A stretch of 64,000 nt of DNA from assembly GCA_035559775.1 (NCBI GenBank), contig DATMAU010000038.1:1-64000 (forward strand), in the 5' to 3' direction. The translations under genes were made by a program, and so were the position numbers. Within the stretch, counting starts at the first letter, position 1, and every line of letters starts with the position of its first letter. The DNA is from AG1 sp035559775 (GTDB lineage Archaea; Thermoproteota; Thermoprotei_A; Sulfolobales; AG1). The notes under the pieces are model-generated. The model did not search any database and had not been told where the DNA came from. It saw nothing but the letters and a program-made list of their open reading frames with translations. Positions 37,408-46,243 of this stretch are shown here, piece after piece.

Positions 37408-38580
37408 GTGATTTTAGAAAATAGTAGCGATACCAACGGCCATATTATCGATAGATTTGGAAGGCCCTTCACGATAATGAGGATAAGCATAACCCATGAC
37501 TGTAACTTCAAATGCTTCTTCTGCCACATGGAGGGAGAGGATCCAGAGTCAAAGAGCTACCTAACCCCAGAGGAAATAGGAATGGTTGCAGAGGCAGCAT
37601 CAAGGCTGGGTGTTAGGAGGTTTAAGATAACTGGGGGCGAGCCCACAATAAGAAGAGATCTGCTAGAAATAATAAGAGAGATCAGGGAAAGGGGTAGGGC
37701 TGAGGACATATCAATGACAACAAACGGAGTGCTTCTGAGAGACATGGCTACAAAACTTAGAGAGGCTGGGCTGGATAGAGTTAACATAAGCCTCCACGCA
37801 CTAGATCCAGAGAAGTTCTACCAGATCACAGGGACAAGGCTCATGGACAGAGTGCTCGAAGGAGTCGACGCTGCTATAAACGCTGGTTTCAAGCAGATAA
37901 AGATCAACATGGTTATACTCAAAAACTTCAACGAAGACGATGTGTGGAGATTAATAGACTTTGTGAGGGGAAAGAAGATAGTGTTACAGCTCATAGAACT
38001 CCACCCAGTGGGCGAGGGGAGGAAGATCTTCACGCGGTTCCACACATTCCTCGACGATGTCGAGGAGAGGCTTTCAAAGACCTCAAAGATGAAGATCCGG
38101 AAGGAGCTCCACAACAGACCAATATATTACCTAGAAGGAGGAGGAGCTGTAGAGATAGTCAGACCTGTGAAGAACCCCATATTCTGCGCAGCATGCACAA
38201 GAATAAGGCTCACCGCAGATGGTTATCTGAAACCATGCCTTGTTAGGAATGACAACCTAGTGTCTATAAAAGAGATCCTTAGAATGAATACCAATAGAGA
38301 GAGAAAAATAGAGATGTTAATAGAAGCCCTGCTCATAGCCAACTCACGTAGAGAGCCCTCAGCATACTGGAGGATAGGTGAAGAGTTTGAGAGAGAAGTC
38401 CATAGATATCTAGGCAACGGGGCACTGGTAGACGGAACCCGAAGAATAAGGATCTCTATCCCCAAGAAGTCCCAGCCAAACATAAGGATCATGGACATAC
38501 CGATACCGATCACGCTAAATAGCACTGCTAACGCTAGGGCTAATGCTGGTTATAAATATAGGATAGAAGATTTATTATAA
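37408..38580 (+). CDS. moaA: GTP 3',8-cyclase MoaA (molybdenum cofactor synthesis)
   Basis: MoaA starts molybdopterin synthesis by rearranging GTP. Radical SAM cysteines are C32, C36, C39 (CNFKCFFC), TGGEPTIR follows, and the C-terminal cluster motif CAACTRIRLTADGYLKPCL is present, which distinguishes MoaA from other radical SAM enzymes. The start is GTG with AGGTG upstream. It is 390 residues, somewhat longer than usual, the excess being at the C terminus after the second cluster (a basic, disordered-looking tail). The cofactor is needed by the molybdenum hydroxylase at 3878-7594. Confidence 0.92.
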   Translation: MILENSSDTNGHIIDRFGRPFTIMRISITHDCNFKCFFCHMEGEDPESKSYLTPEEIGMVAEAASRLGVRRFKITGGEPTIRRDLLEIIREIRERGRAEDISMTTNGVLLRDMATKLREAGLDRVNISLHALDPEKFYQITGTRLMDRVLEGVDAAINAGFKQIKINMVILKNFNEDDVWRLIDFVRGKKIVLQLIELHPVGEGRKIFTRFHTFLDDVEERLSKTSKMKIRKELHNRPIYYLEGGGAVEIVRPVKNPIFCAACTRIRLTADGYLKPCLVRNDNLVSIKEILRMNTNRERKIEMLIEALLIANSRREPSAYWRIGEEFEREVHRYLGNGALVDGTRRIRISIPKKSQPNIRIMDIPIPITLNSTANARANAGYKYRIEDLL

Positions 38581-38638
38581 TAAAAAACAAATAACACTAT
38601 AATAAAACCCGTACTTGATCCCATCATAGATCCAGGGA

Positions 38639-40450
38639 TCATCTGGGTAATAAGCCTGCCATTGAGATTATCATTAAAACTATTATTGCTATATGTGGCT
38701 TTAACTCTTCATAATCACTAGAGTACGGCAGAATATTTGTTGTCCTATAAGCCATGTGGGATAAACCTGCAAGACTTAGCATCGTAATAGCTAGTGCAGA
38801 TGCAACAGCACCGGCTTTGAACGGATCTATGTATATTAGTGCCGCTATAGACGCTATGATCATTGCCAGGTAGAAGGCGCCCATGAGAATCATCCACTCA
38901 GGCAGCTCCCTCTCAACCTCAGCTACCCTCTTAACCTCCTCCAGGGCTTCTCTATCTGGATCTCTAGCCATTGTTACTTTATCGACCTTGATCTTTGGGA
39001 TCATTGCTACCATGAGGATCCCCACAGCACTCCCCAACGCTCCTATAAATACTGAGACAAGATTCTCAAACCCCCCTCTAATCAAAAGACTCTCCCAAGA
39101 TCTTATCGCTAGGATCACGCCAGATAGTATTAGCAACAGGATCCCCATATATGTAGCCACAAGCCCTCTAACCACATTGCTTCTCTTAATAACAATACCA
39201 GCATGCCTCTTAGAGAGAAGATAAATCCCCACCACAACTACGATCATAGGCGGTAACATTACCTCAATCGCCTTGTCAAGCCCAACAGGTTCCCCAGGCG
39301 TGAGAGCACCCCATATAGTTGTCTGGATCAGGTAAACAACTATGAGAGCCCCTATAGCTGTATGCACAGGCCTCCTCAGCGGGTGTCTCTCATCACTTCT
39401 ATCGAGGAAAGGCACTAGTAGTAAGTAAAGTAAGGGTAGCACAATCCCTACTATGAATGGGAGTAATATAGGGCTCGCCGGTATGGTTATGCTCACAATC
39501 CCTAGGTTTATAACTATAGGGCTCTGTATCGATAGGAACACAAAATCAGCCACCTTGTAGAAGAAGAGGAAGAACCATGGAGGGTACGGTGGGTGTTCAG
39601 ATATAGTACCTCTTGGAGGGCCTGGTAGCGGTGATATAAGTGGGTGTAAATTCTCTACTGAGAGGGCTATTGAGAGCAATGCTAGTAATAATCCCCATGT
39701 GAGGCCTGTTATATATAATATATAGAGAAGATTTGTGGGGAACCATGGTGCCAGATCCTTTCTAGTCTGGCTTATTATAGAGAGAGAAGCCTTCCACCTA
39801 CTCTCCTTAGGATCTGCAGGAGGCCCATAAGCCTCGAACAATGCCATATGCGCTACGAAGAGCAGCATAAGCAATGCCGCTGATATGACGTGGAAGGCGA
39901 GAACCCTTCTATATGTCTCCTCGACACTCGTGCCAAAAAGCAATGCTAATATATAGTTACCAAGATCTGTTCCAAATACACCCGTCACAACGCCTTTACC
40001 AACGTTTATAGCGTCGTCAGCGGTTATATCGCCTACAAGCACATATCCCAGGAAGGCTGTGTTTAGCGTCATAACACCTGATAGAACACCAACTATCCAT
40101 AGAAGCTCTCTAGGTTTTTTATAGGATGCCTTAAAGAAGTTTCTGAACATATGTATATATGCCGATAATATCATTAGATGTGCTGCATATAGGTGGGAAG
40201 ATAAGAGCAGCTGTCCGTATGGCACCTCCTTTATAATACTCATCGAGGAGTTATATGCATCTAGGGGGTTATACCATATCAAGAGCATGAGACCTGTTAA
40301 AGCTAACCACGCGAAAGCAGATGCAGTAATTGCTCCCAGCCAGAAGTCCAAGCTAAAGTGGGTATAAGGAACCTTTCTAAATGGAATATCCCTCAGGTTA
40401 GCCCTATCAACAACCCAGTTCCATATCCTCTCAACAGGGTTTCCTCCCAT
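38639..40450 (-). CDS. Cytochrome b of a bc-type complex
   Basis: The 603-residue membrane protein has the four cytochrome b haem ligands in the canonical spacing: H86 and H100 in one helix, H187 and H201 in another (13 residues between each pair). The quinol-site PEWY motif reads PPWF here. The N-terminal half is cytochrome b6-like and is followed by subunit-IV-like and extra helices, giving about 14 segments. It lies just after the Rieske gene (gap 15 bp). A cytochrome c1 gene is absent nearby, as in several archaeal complexes. It would oxidise quinol in the membrane. Confidence 0.93.
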   Translation of the reverse strand: MGGNPVERIWNWVVDRANLRDIPFRKVPYTHFSLDFWLGAITASAFAWLALTGLMLLIWYNPLDAYNSSMSIIKEVPYGQLLLSSHLYAAHLMILSAYIHMFRNFFKASYKKPRELLWIVGVLSGVMTLNTAFLGYVLVGDITADDAINVGKGVVTGVFGTDLGNYILALLFGTSVEETYRRVLAFHVISAALLMLLFVAHMALFEAYGPPADPKESRWKASLSIISQTRKDLAPWFPTNLLYILYITGLTWGLLLALLSIALSVENLHPLISPLPGPPRGTISEHPPYPPWFFLFFYKVADFVFLSIQSPIVINLGIVSITIPASPILLPFIVGIVLPLLYLLLVPFLDRSDERHPLRRPVHTAIGALIVVYLIQTTIWGALTPGEPVGLDKAIEVMLPPMIVVVVGIYLLSKRHAGIVIKRSNVVRGLVATYMGILLLILSGVILAIRSWESLLIRGGFENLVSVFIGALGSAVGILMVAMIPKIKVDKVTMARDPDREALEEVKRVAEVERELPEWMILMGAFYLAMIIASIAALIYIDPFKAGAVASALAITMLSLAGLSHMAYRTTNILPYSSDYEELKPHIAIIVLMIISMAGLLPR

Positions 40451-40465
40451 ACTCCCCCACCACCT

Positions 40466-41251
40466 CTATGTGGCTCCACTCAGCTCCTCAGGGGTATATA
40501 TAGTTACCTTATCCTTAACCACATCGCCACAAAGGTTACATGTCTTGCCAAATATGGTTGGTCCTACAACTCCTACAGCGTATAGATGGTCTGTAGAGCT
40601 ATCCCATTCAAGCATTATCGTTGGAAGCGGATGGAGAGCTGGGTCGAGAAGCACAGCAGCACCTCTATAGGGATCATATACCGTTCCATGGCAGGCGCAG
40701 TGGAAAACGCCGCCTTTCTGGCCTATATCTGGGGGGTTTGTTCTAAATCTCGTTGGCTGTCCAGGTGGGTAGAACCTCAGCTGTGGGAATATACAGCCTA
40801 AGTGTTGGCATATTAGGCTATAAGCTACAATAGATCTATTAGGGCCCACGCCACCGGGGAAAACATATTTAGCAGCGTTTGGGGGACCCTCAATAGGCTT
40901 CTCCTGACCTCCAACTGCTAGCGAAGGCACTCTGAGTGGATACATTGTAACCAAGAGCTCTATACTCTTAACCTCCACTGGGTTGCCATTGTTATCGCCA
41001 AGGTTTATGAGGATATTCTGTGTATCTGTTAAGGGGTAGTAGAAGAGGTAAGGCTTATTAACCGGGAGCTGTGATGCTCTCACCGGCTCTCCATTTGAAA
41101 ATACAAGCAGAGATCTGGGGTAATTGGCCGCACCACTAAGGGCGGGCGGAGTCACATACCTGATCGTGGGGATTATTAGAGAGCCGAGTGCACCAGCTAT
41201 GCCTGCTGCCGCCATGTATCTTATCACATCCCTCCGCCTAACACCGCCCAT
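40466..41251 (-). CDS. Rieske iron-sulfur protein
   Basis: The protein has an N-terminal helix anchor with RRRDV just before it (Tat-like) and the two Rieske boxes CQHLGC and CACHG, which supply two Cys and two His ligands for the 2Fe-2S cluster and the disulfide pair. I start at the ATG at 41251 because GAGGGGG lies 5 bases upstream; an ATG at 41269 would lengthen it by six residues. A further C-terminal CNLCGD pair is unusual and may bind a metal. It is the electron acceptor from quinol to the cytochrome b next to it. Confidence 0.92.
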   Translation of the reverse strand: MGGVRRRDVIRYMAAAGIAGALGSLIIPTIRYVTPPALSGAANYPRSLLVFSNGEPVRASQLPVNKPYLFYYPLTDTQNILINLGDNNGNPVEVKSIELLVTMYPLRVPSLAVGGQEKPIEGPPNAAKYVFPGGVGPNRSIVAYSLICQHLGCIFPQLRFYPPGQPTRFRTNPPDIGQKGGVFHCACHGTVYDPYRGAAVLLDPALHPLPTIMLEWDSSTDHLYAVGVVGPTIFGKTCNLCGDVVKDKVTIYTPEELSGAT

Positions 41252-41432
41252 TATTTCCCCCTCTACCATTTTCTAGAGGACTATTAAAGGGGCTATTCTT
41301 TAATAAGAGTGCTTAAACTAGTTACAGAAATATACATCTATATAAAAGAATATGAAGTCTTATAATACATACGTTTGATCAGATCGCCTGAAAAGCCTTT
41401 AAGTAACGCAACCTGACTCTCCTGGGATAGCT

Positions 41433-41909
41433 ATGAGAGAGATAGACATGGCTCTCTACGTTCTTATAGGTATTGAGCTCTATGTGCTACAGACCTTAAT
41501 AGGCCCCGGGCTATATAGCCCCATACTATCCATGATATCACTAGCACTCTTAGTAATACCGGTGGTAAGGCTTGAAGGTACCGCTAGAGGTGTTGCTAGT
41601 GTCCTCGAGATCCTATTGGGTCTAGAGATCATAGCCCTAGGCTTCCTAATCCCAAGTGCTTCACTTTATAGCATCCCCTTAGGTATAGGGATAATAACCA
41701 TCATGGGGATCCTGTTAATCGCGCTCTCAAGGGAAGGGCTGCCTAGATGGATCTCACTAGCAACAATACCCATGATATATGTGCTAATGATAGTAGTAGT
41801 CGAAGAATCTGTTGAGAGGGCCATTATTGTAGGTATGCTTGGAGCATTCCTAGCAGGAGGTTTTGTAGGTCTCACACTGACTAGAGAGCCGGAGGAGATA
41901 GAGGTTTAG
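41433..41909 (+). CDS. Small polytopic membrane protein, unknown
   Basis: The 158-residue protein is almost wholly hydrophobic, with about five predicted transmembrane segments and a short acidic tail. I do not recognise a family. It is divergent from the Rieske/cytochrome b operon, 180 bp away, and may be a subunit or assembly partner of that complex, but there is no direct sign of this. Confidence 0.6.
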   Translation: MREIDMALYVLIGIELYVLQTLIGPGLYSPILSMISLALLVIPVVRLEGTARGVASVLEILLGLEIIALGFLIPSASLYSIPLGIGIITIMGILLIALSREGLPRWISLATIPMIYVLMIVVVEESVERAIIVGMLGAFLAGGFVGLTLTREPEEIEV

Positions 41910-42544
41910 GAACACATATAGTTTCAGCCGACTAAGAATATCTAAACAGCAACCCGTAACTTTATCGCTAAGAGCAATGTAAAGCGAACCCAGCCAACAG
42001 ACTTATTGCTCATAGTACCCTGGTGACCTTTAAAACGCGCGTTGTATCTCCCTCTATTAGCGGTTACATTTATCGCTTGTACCTCTTTATCTCTTTGCTT
42101 CGTTAGTATCGTTCCACTGCCAGGAATGTTAGTTACATATCTACCAGAACCTCTATCATGGAGGCTCTGATTATAAGCCCTTATACCAAAGGCACGAGCG
42201 CGTAGACTGTTTTTCTTATTGATATTCGTGGGGAAGATTTATAAGCTTTGATTTGAATGGTTTTGACCATGTTTGATCTCAATATTGACTCTAGATGGTA
42301 AATAGGAGCATTACTCCAAGCCGCCCAGATGATGATCTTACAGTAGATGGGAATCCCGCACCTTTGAGCCAGTAGCAGTCATGAACCTATAAGATCAAGA
42401 GACCCCTGCGAGCTAGGTAGAAGCCCCTTGGTATAGAAGGAAAAAGAATATTAGCAGACATCCAGAGATAAGACGAACAGTGGTCTTTCCAATCCCTTCT
42501 AATCCCTATATCTCTCCCAGGGTATTCTTCAATAGGTGGTATGG
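41910..42544. other. Gap with repeat fragment and start-less open frame
   Basis: On the minus strand 42238 to 41942 is open for 98 codons without any ATG, GTG or TTG until codon 76, so it looks like a truncated gene. Its first codons lie within a 45-bp sequence (42206-42250) shared with the outer flanks of the inverted repeats at 52 and 59 kb. No family is recognised. The rest, up to the PhoH-KH gene, is unassigned. Confidence 0.4.
42206..42250 (+). repeat. Third, partial copy of the repeat flank
   Basis: It matches the flank of repeat B (59196-59240) at most positions, including TTGATATTCGT and TATAAGCTT. The GC-rich core of the repeat is missing here. Confidence 0.6.
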
Positions 42545-43690
42545 ATGGGCATGGTTCTGGACAGGCTGAAGCCCTTATCTGCTGGACAGGAGGCTATGCT
42601 CTCAGCGCTCAGGGATCCTGAGGCTGAGATTGTCGGCATATTTGGCCCCAGCGGTTCTGGTAAGAGCCTCTTTTCGATAGCATATGGTGTTGACTCGATC
42701 ATAAGTGGCAGGTTTAAGAGATTCCTCGTAGTGAAGCCCCTCGTCAATGTGGTGAGTGGTGCTGGCATAGGCGTTGAGGTTGGTAGGGAGGTGTTTGAGG
42801 GGCTTGTACTAGATTATCTGAGGGATCTTGCGTCAACCCTCCAGATTGAGGGGGATTTAGAAGAGCTGTTTAAGAGAAGATCTATACAGATCGTGGATCT
42901 CCACTACCTCAAGGGAAGAACCTTTGACGATTCGCTAGTATTCATAGACGATATCCAGAACATGCCTGCTGAAAGCGTTATAGAGATCCTGACAAGGGTT
43001 GGTAATAGGAGCAAGATGATCGTTGCAGGAGACCCCGTGTTTCAGAGGCTAAAGAGGGTCGAGAGAGACTCTTCAGCAATTATAAGGGAGATACTGCTCG
43101 GTGAGGAGAAAGCAAGGGTCGTGGATCTAGGGTTAGCCGATGTAGTAAGACCAGGAGCTAGGAGAGGGCTGAAGCTGTTTATGGAACTGATACTGAGGAG
43201 CAGAAGTATGAGCGATGAGGAGAGGAGAGTGGCAAGCATAGTACCTCACCACGCACCGGATGCCGATATAGTGACGGTCTTTGATGTCACTAAGGCTAAG
43301 GAAACCTACGGTGTCAAGGGCGAGGGAGTGCCTGACATATTGATCTTCACAAAAACACCTGGAAGGCTTATAGGCAAGGGCGGGGAAAGGATCCAGAAGA
43401 TCGAGAAGGAGATCGGCAAAAAGGTGAGAGGCGTAGAGCTTGTCCTCGACTTCAAAGAATGGATAAGATCCGTGCATCCAGTAACATGGGCTTATAAACA
43501 CATCATTGGCGCAGACTTCGCAGGACCAAGACTTAGGATAAGGATCGATAGAGAGGCTGCAGGAGCCTTCATAGGGCAGGGAGGATCCCACATAAGGTTC
43601 CTAGAATACATATTCGAAGGACTACTAGGAATAGGTGTTGAGATAGAACAAGTAGAGGTCAAAACCGAAAGAGAGAGGAAGAAAAAATGA
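42545..43690 (+). CDS. PhoH-like ATPase with KH RNA-binding domains
   Basis: The protein (about 381 residues) has a PhoH-type P-loop (FGPSGSGKS) and Walker B (LVFIDDIQNM), followed by two KH-type segments with GxxG loops (IGKGG and IGQGG) in the C-terminal third. This ATPase-KH fusion is typical of archaea and probably acts in RNA processing or ribosome-linked RNA handling. The ATG at 42545 has GGTGG five bases upstream; a GTG at 42536 is possible. It is followed closely by the NAD-kinase-like gene. Confidence 0.85.
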   Translation: MGMVLDRLKPLSAGQEAMLSALRDPEAEIVGIFGPSGSGKSLFSIAYGVDSIISGRFKRFLVVKPLVNVVSGAGIGVEVGREVFEGLVLDYLRDLASTLQIEGDLEELFKRRSIQIVDLHYLKGRTFDDSLVFIDDIQNMPAESVIEILTRVGNRSKMIVAGDPVFQRLKRVERDSSAIIREILLGEEKARVVDLGLADVVRPGARRGLKLFMELILRSRSMSDEERRVASIVPHHAPDADIVTVFDVTKAKETYGVKGEGVPDILIFTKTPGRLIGKGGERIQKIEKEIGKKVRGVELVLDFKEWIRSVHPVTWAYKHIIGADFAGPRLRIRIDREAAGAFIGQGGSHIRFLEYIFEGLLGIGVEIEQVEVKTERERKKK

Positions 43691-43801
43691 ATAACAAACA
43701 GGGCAAGCAGCTTTCGGGAATGTCACCCCCATTTCCAAAGCATATCAATCCTCACTATGTATATCAAAAAGAAAACAGCCCAGTATAGGAGAGTAAAGCA
43801 G

Positions 43802-44998
43802 ATGGAAATATACATAGATCGTGAACCAGATCATGTAAAGCTTGAAAGAAGCAGGTCAAAGCTAAGGCTATGCTTTCTACTAAACCCAGTAGCAGGTCTT
43901 GGAGGACCTCTAGGGCTTAAAGGTAGCGATAGCATAGATCCTGGCGATGCCGCTAGAAGACTTAGGGCAGGGATTGTTTTGCCGTCTATCTCACGAGCCA
44001 GCAGGTTCCTCTCAGAACTGTTATCCCTAGGCTTTGACGGATCGATAGTATCCCCGGAAGGGATTATGGGCGGAGATCTTCTCCTCTCAACAGGCTATGA
44101 CCGTGTAGAGCTGGTAAAGCTAGAGAGACCATATATAGATGGCATAAGCACCAGGGAACATACTATTGAATTTGTTAGAAACGCGGCTAAGCTCGGCTGT
44201 GAAGTGCTAGTATTTGTTGGCGGTGATGGGACTGCTAGGGATGTATACCACGCAATGTCCTCCGGATCACTATTCCCAGTCCTCGGAGTCCCAGCAGGGG
44301 TAAAAGTCTATAGCGGTGTATTCGCAACAGGACCTGAGAGTGCTGCCTATCTGATCAAGCTATACAGCGAGGGGTTGGCTAGGATAGAGTATAGACCTGT
44401 TATAGATGCTGACGAGGATATGATGAGACAAGGTTTCCTAAAACTAGCCAGAGTAGGAGAACTACTAACATTAACATCCGACGCACTGACACAGGATTCT
44501 AAAGAGACAGGCTATGGCTATAGCGTTGAGGGTATAGCAGCATATATCAGAGAAATTATAGATCCTCAGAGACTCTATCTACTCGGCCCAGGCAGAACCA
44601 TTGCCGAGATAGCCAGGATCCTTGGGATCAAGAAAACAATGTTCGGAGTAGACGCTCTGTATAACTGGAGGCTCGTGGGAGCAGATCTAGACTCAGAATC
44701 TATAGAAAAACTCATACAGATATACGGAAACCCAGTTATAATAGTAACACCAATAGGGGGCACCGGGTTCCTCCTAGGTAGGGGGAACCAGCAGATAACT
44801 CCAGAGATAATAAGAAGAGCAGGCAAGAACAACATAGTAATAGTAATGTCACCAGAAAAGGCTAGCAGGATGAACACACTGCTAATAGACACCGGGGATA
44901 AACGGCTTGACGAGGATCTCGAGGGATACTATAGAGCCATAGTAGGCTATAAGGAAGAGAAGATCGTAAAGATCAAGGCCTCGTGGAAAACGGGATAA
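43802..44998 (+). CDS. ATP-NAD kinase-like (AcoX-type) protein
   Basis: The protein of about 398 residues has the NAD-kinase-superfamily signature FVGGDGTARDVY followed by GVPAGVKVYSGVFA, and a second conserved block TPIGGTGFLLGRGNQQ. It belongs to the AcoX-like branch, distinct from true NAD kinase; function is unknown. I start at the ATG at 43802, preceded by AGGAG at about 10 bases; a frame extending to 43757 lacks such a site. It follows the PhoH-KH gene by 111 bp and precedes tRNA-Arg. Confidence 0.82.
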   Translation: MEIYIDREPDHVKLERSRSKLRLCFLLNPVAGLGGPLGLKGSDSIDPGDAARRLRAGIVLPSISRASRFLSELLSLGFDGSIVSPEGIMGGDLLLSTGYDRVELVKLERPYIDGISTREHTIEFVRNAAKLGCEVLVFVGGDGTARDVYHAMSSGSLFPVLGVPAGVKVYSGVFATGPESAAYLIKLYSEGLARIEYRPVIDADEDMMRQGFLKLARVGELLTLTSDALTQDSKETGYGYSVEGIAAYIREIIDPQRLYLLGPGRTIAEIARILGIKKTMFGVDALYNWRLVGADLDSESIEKLIQIYGNPVIIVTPIGGTGFLLGRGNQQITPEIIRRAGKNNIVIVMSPEKASRMNTLLIDTGDKRLDEDLEGYYRAIVGYKEEKIVKIKASWKTG

Positions 44999-45046
44999 AT
45001 TTCAGTAAGGATCGGATAAAATATTCCCCAGAGACTCCTAATTATA

Positions 45047-45121
45047 GGGCCCGTAGCTCAGCCAGGATAGAGCACCGGCCTCCGGAGCCGGGGGTCGGGG
45101 GTTCAAATCCCCCCGGGCCCG
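45047..45121 (+). tRNA. tRNA-Arg (CCG)
   Basis: The cloverleaf is complete: acceptor GGGCCCG with CGGGCCC, D arm GCTC...GAGC, anticodon stem CCGGC/GCCGG with loop CTCCGGA giving anticodon CCG, T arm GGGGG TTCAAAT CCCCC, discriminator G. CCA is not encoded and no intron is seen. A TATA-like GGATAAAATATTC lies about 27 bp upstream. The very GC-rich stems fit a hyperthermophile. Confidence 0.97.
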
Positions 45122-45560
45122 TCACACATTGAGATAACGTATTGTGATCGTTAGTATAAAAAACTGTTTAATATTACTACATATCACTTCGTCGAGCTTC
45201 TCTAATTGATCAAATAATCTTAATATGTCTCGACTATTTGTCTCTAAATATTTATCAGAGATTCCTACCTGGCCCACAGGAATCTCTTATAGATTGCCGC
45301 TAGCCCAGCGAAGTGGACTCCCACTAGGTTTGAGAGATCATTATAGAGGCGGCTTAGAGCACAGTATTTTATCACGATCGAGAGACAATATCGAAGCAGT
45401 CAACTGCAAAATCATTATCAATAGAACATCAGATCTTTCCTTCAAAAGGAAACAACCCTCTAGGACTTACCAGACTATCTATAGATCTTCCTTCCAGTCA
45501 GAATGAGCACATATAGTATATTCAGATATTCAAAGATCATTGAGGGTAATAAGGGGATAC
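45122..45560. other. Gap between two tRNA genes
   Basis: A 93-codon plus-strand frame (45225-45506) is open but has no family resemblance and no ribosome site, so I do not call it. Nothing else is supported in this stretch. Confidence 0.45.
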
Positions 45561-45647
45561 TGGCGCCGGGGGCGGGATTCGAACCCGCGCGGGGTTCCCC
45601 CCACCGGCTCTCAAGGCCGGCCCCTTAGACCGCTCGGGCACCCCGGC
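45561..45647 (-). tRNA. tRNA-Ser (TGA)
   Basis: Read on the minus strand, the acceptor is GCCGGGG with CCCCGGC, the anticodon stem CCGGC/GCCGG holds loop CTTGAGA with anticodon TGA, and a long variable arm (about 15 bases) marks a type II tRNA. T arm is GCGGG TTCGAAT CCCGC. Discriminator G is followed by encoded CCA (45563-45561), unlike the nearby tRNA-Arg. No intron is present. Confidence 0.96.
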
Positions 45648-45926
45648 ATCTGCCATCGATAATTACTCTCTGAGGGTATATGTGTTTTATCGTATTCTAG
45701 CTCGTATACAGCCTATCTACATAGGGTTGCCAGATATTGCCACGAGTCATGCTATGTCTTATATTTTAACTACGTATCTATAGCCGTAGGTGTCTGGAGA
45801 ATCCTTTAGGTTGAGATGGGATTGCTATATCGTATCTGAGGATCCGTCACTCTCCCACGAACAATTTGTAAATGCCTCGGATTTATTAATATACCCTTTA
45901 GCTAGATTTATTATCGGGCGAGTAGC

Positions 45927-46220
45927 ATGCCTGAAAAGGATAAGCTTATCGGGGGCGGGTTGATGCTTATAAGTGCTGCTGTCTTGCTGGTATATATATA
46001 TGGGTTGTTTTTTAACGAAGCCCTAGGGCAGTTGCTAATAAAACTAACAGTCTTTGTAGCTGTTGCCGGTGTTATGGGTATACTTGGATGGATAGGATAT
46101 ACTTTGGCCACGACCCCTCCACCAAAGCCTCTAGAAGAGATTGAGAAGGAGATCGAGGAGGAGCTTAAGAAGCTGGAAGGTCAGAAGGGAGAGTCTGAGA
46201 AGAGCAGTGGAGCGAAATAA
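45927..46220 (+). CDS. Small membrane protein with charged tail
   Basis: The 97-residue protein has two transmembrane helices (about 8-28 and 35-60), then a proline stretch (TTPPPKP) and a helical, Glu/Lys-rich cytoplasmic tail. Small proteins of this layout are found across crenarchaea without a known role. It ends 23 bp before the convergent glutamate synthase operon. I cannot assign a function. Confidence 0.65.
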   Translation: MPEKDKLIGGGLMLISAAVLLVYIYGLFFNEALGQLLIKLTVFVAVAGVMGILGWIGYTLATTPPPKPLEEIEKEIEEELKKLEGQKGESEKSSGAK

Positions 46221-46243
46221 TAAATTCGATGACCTTGTTTTTA

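Noticed and set aside
45225..45506. 93-codon plus-strand frame between two tRNAs
   Set aside because: No SD, no family resemblance and scattered composition; most likely a chance open frame.
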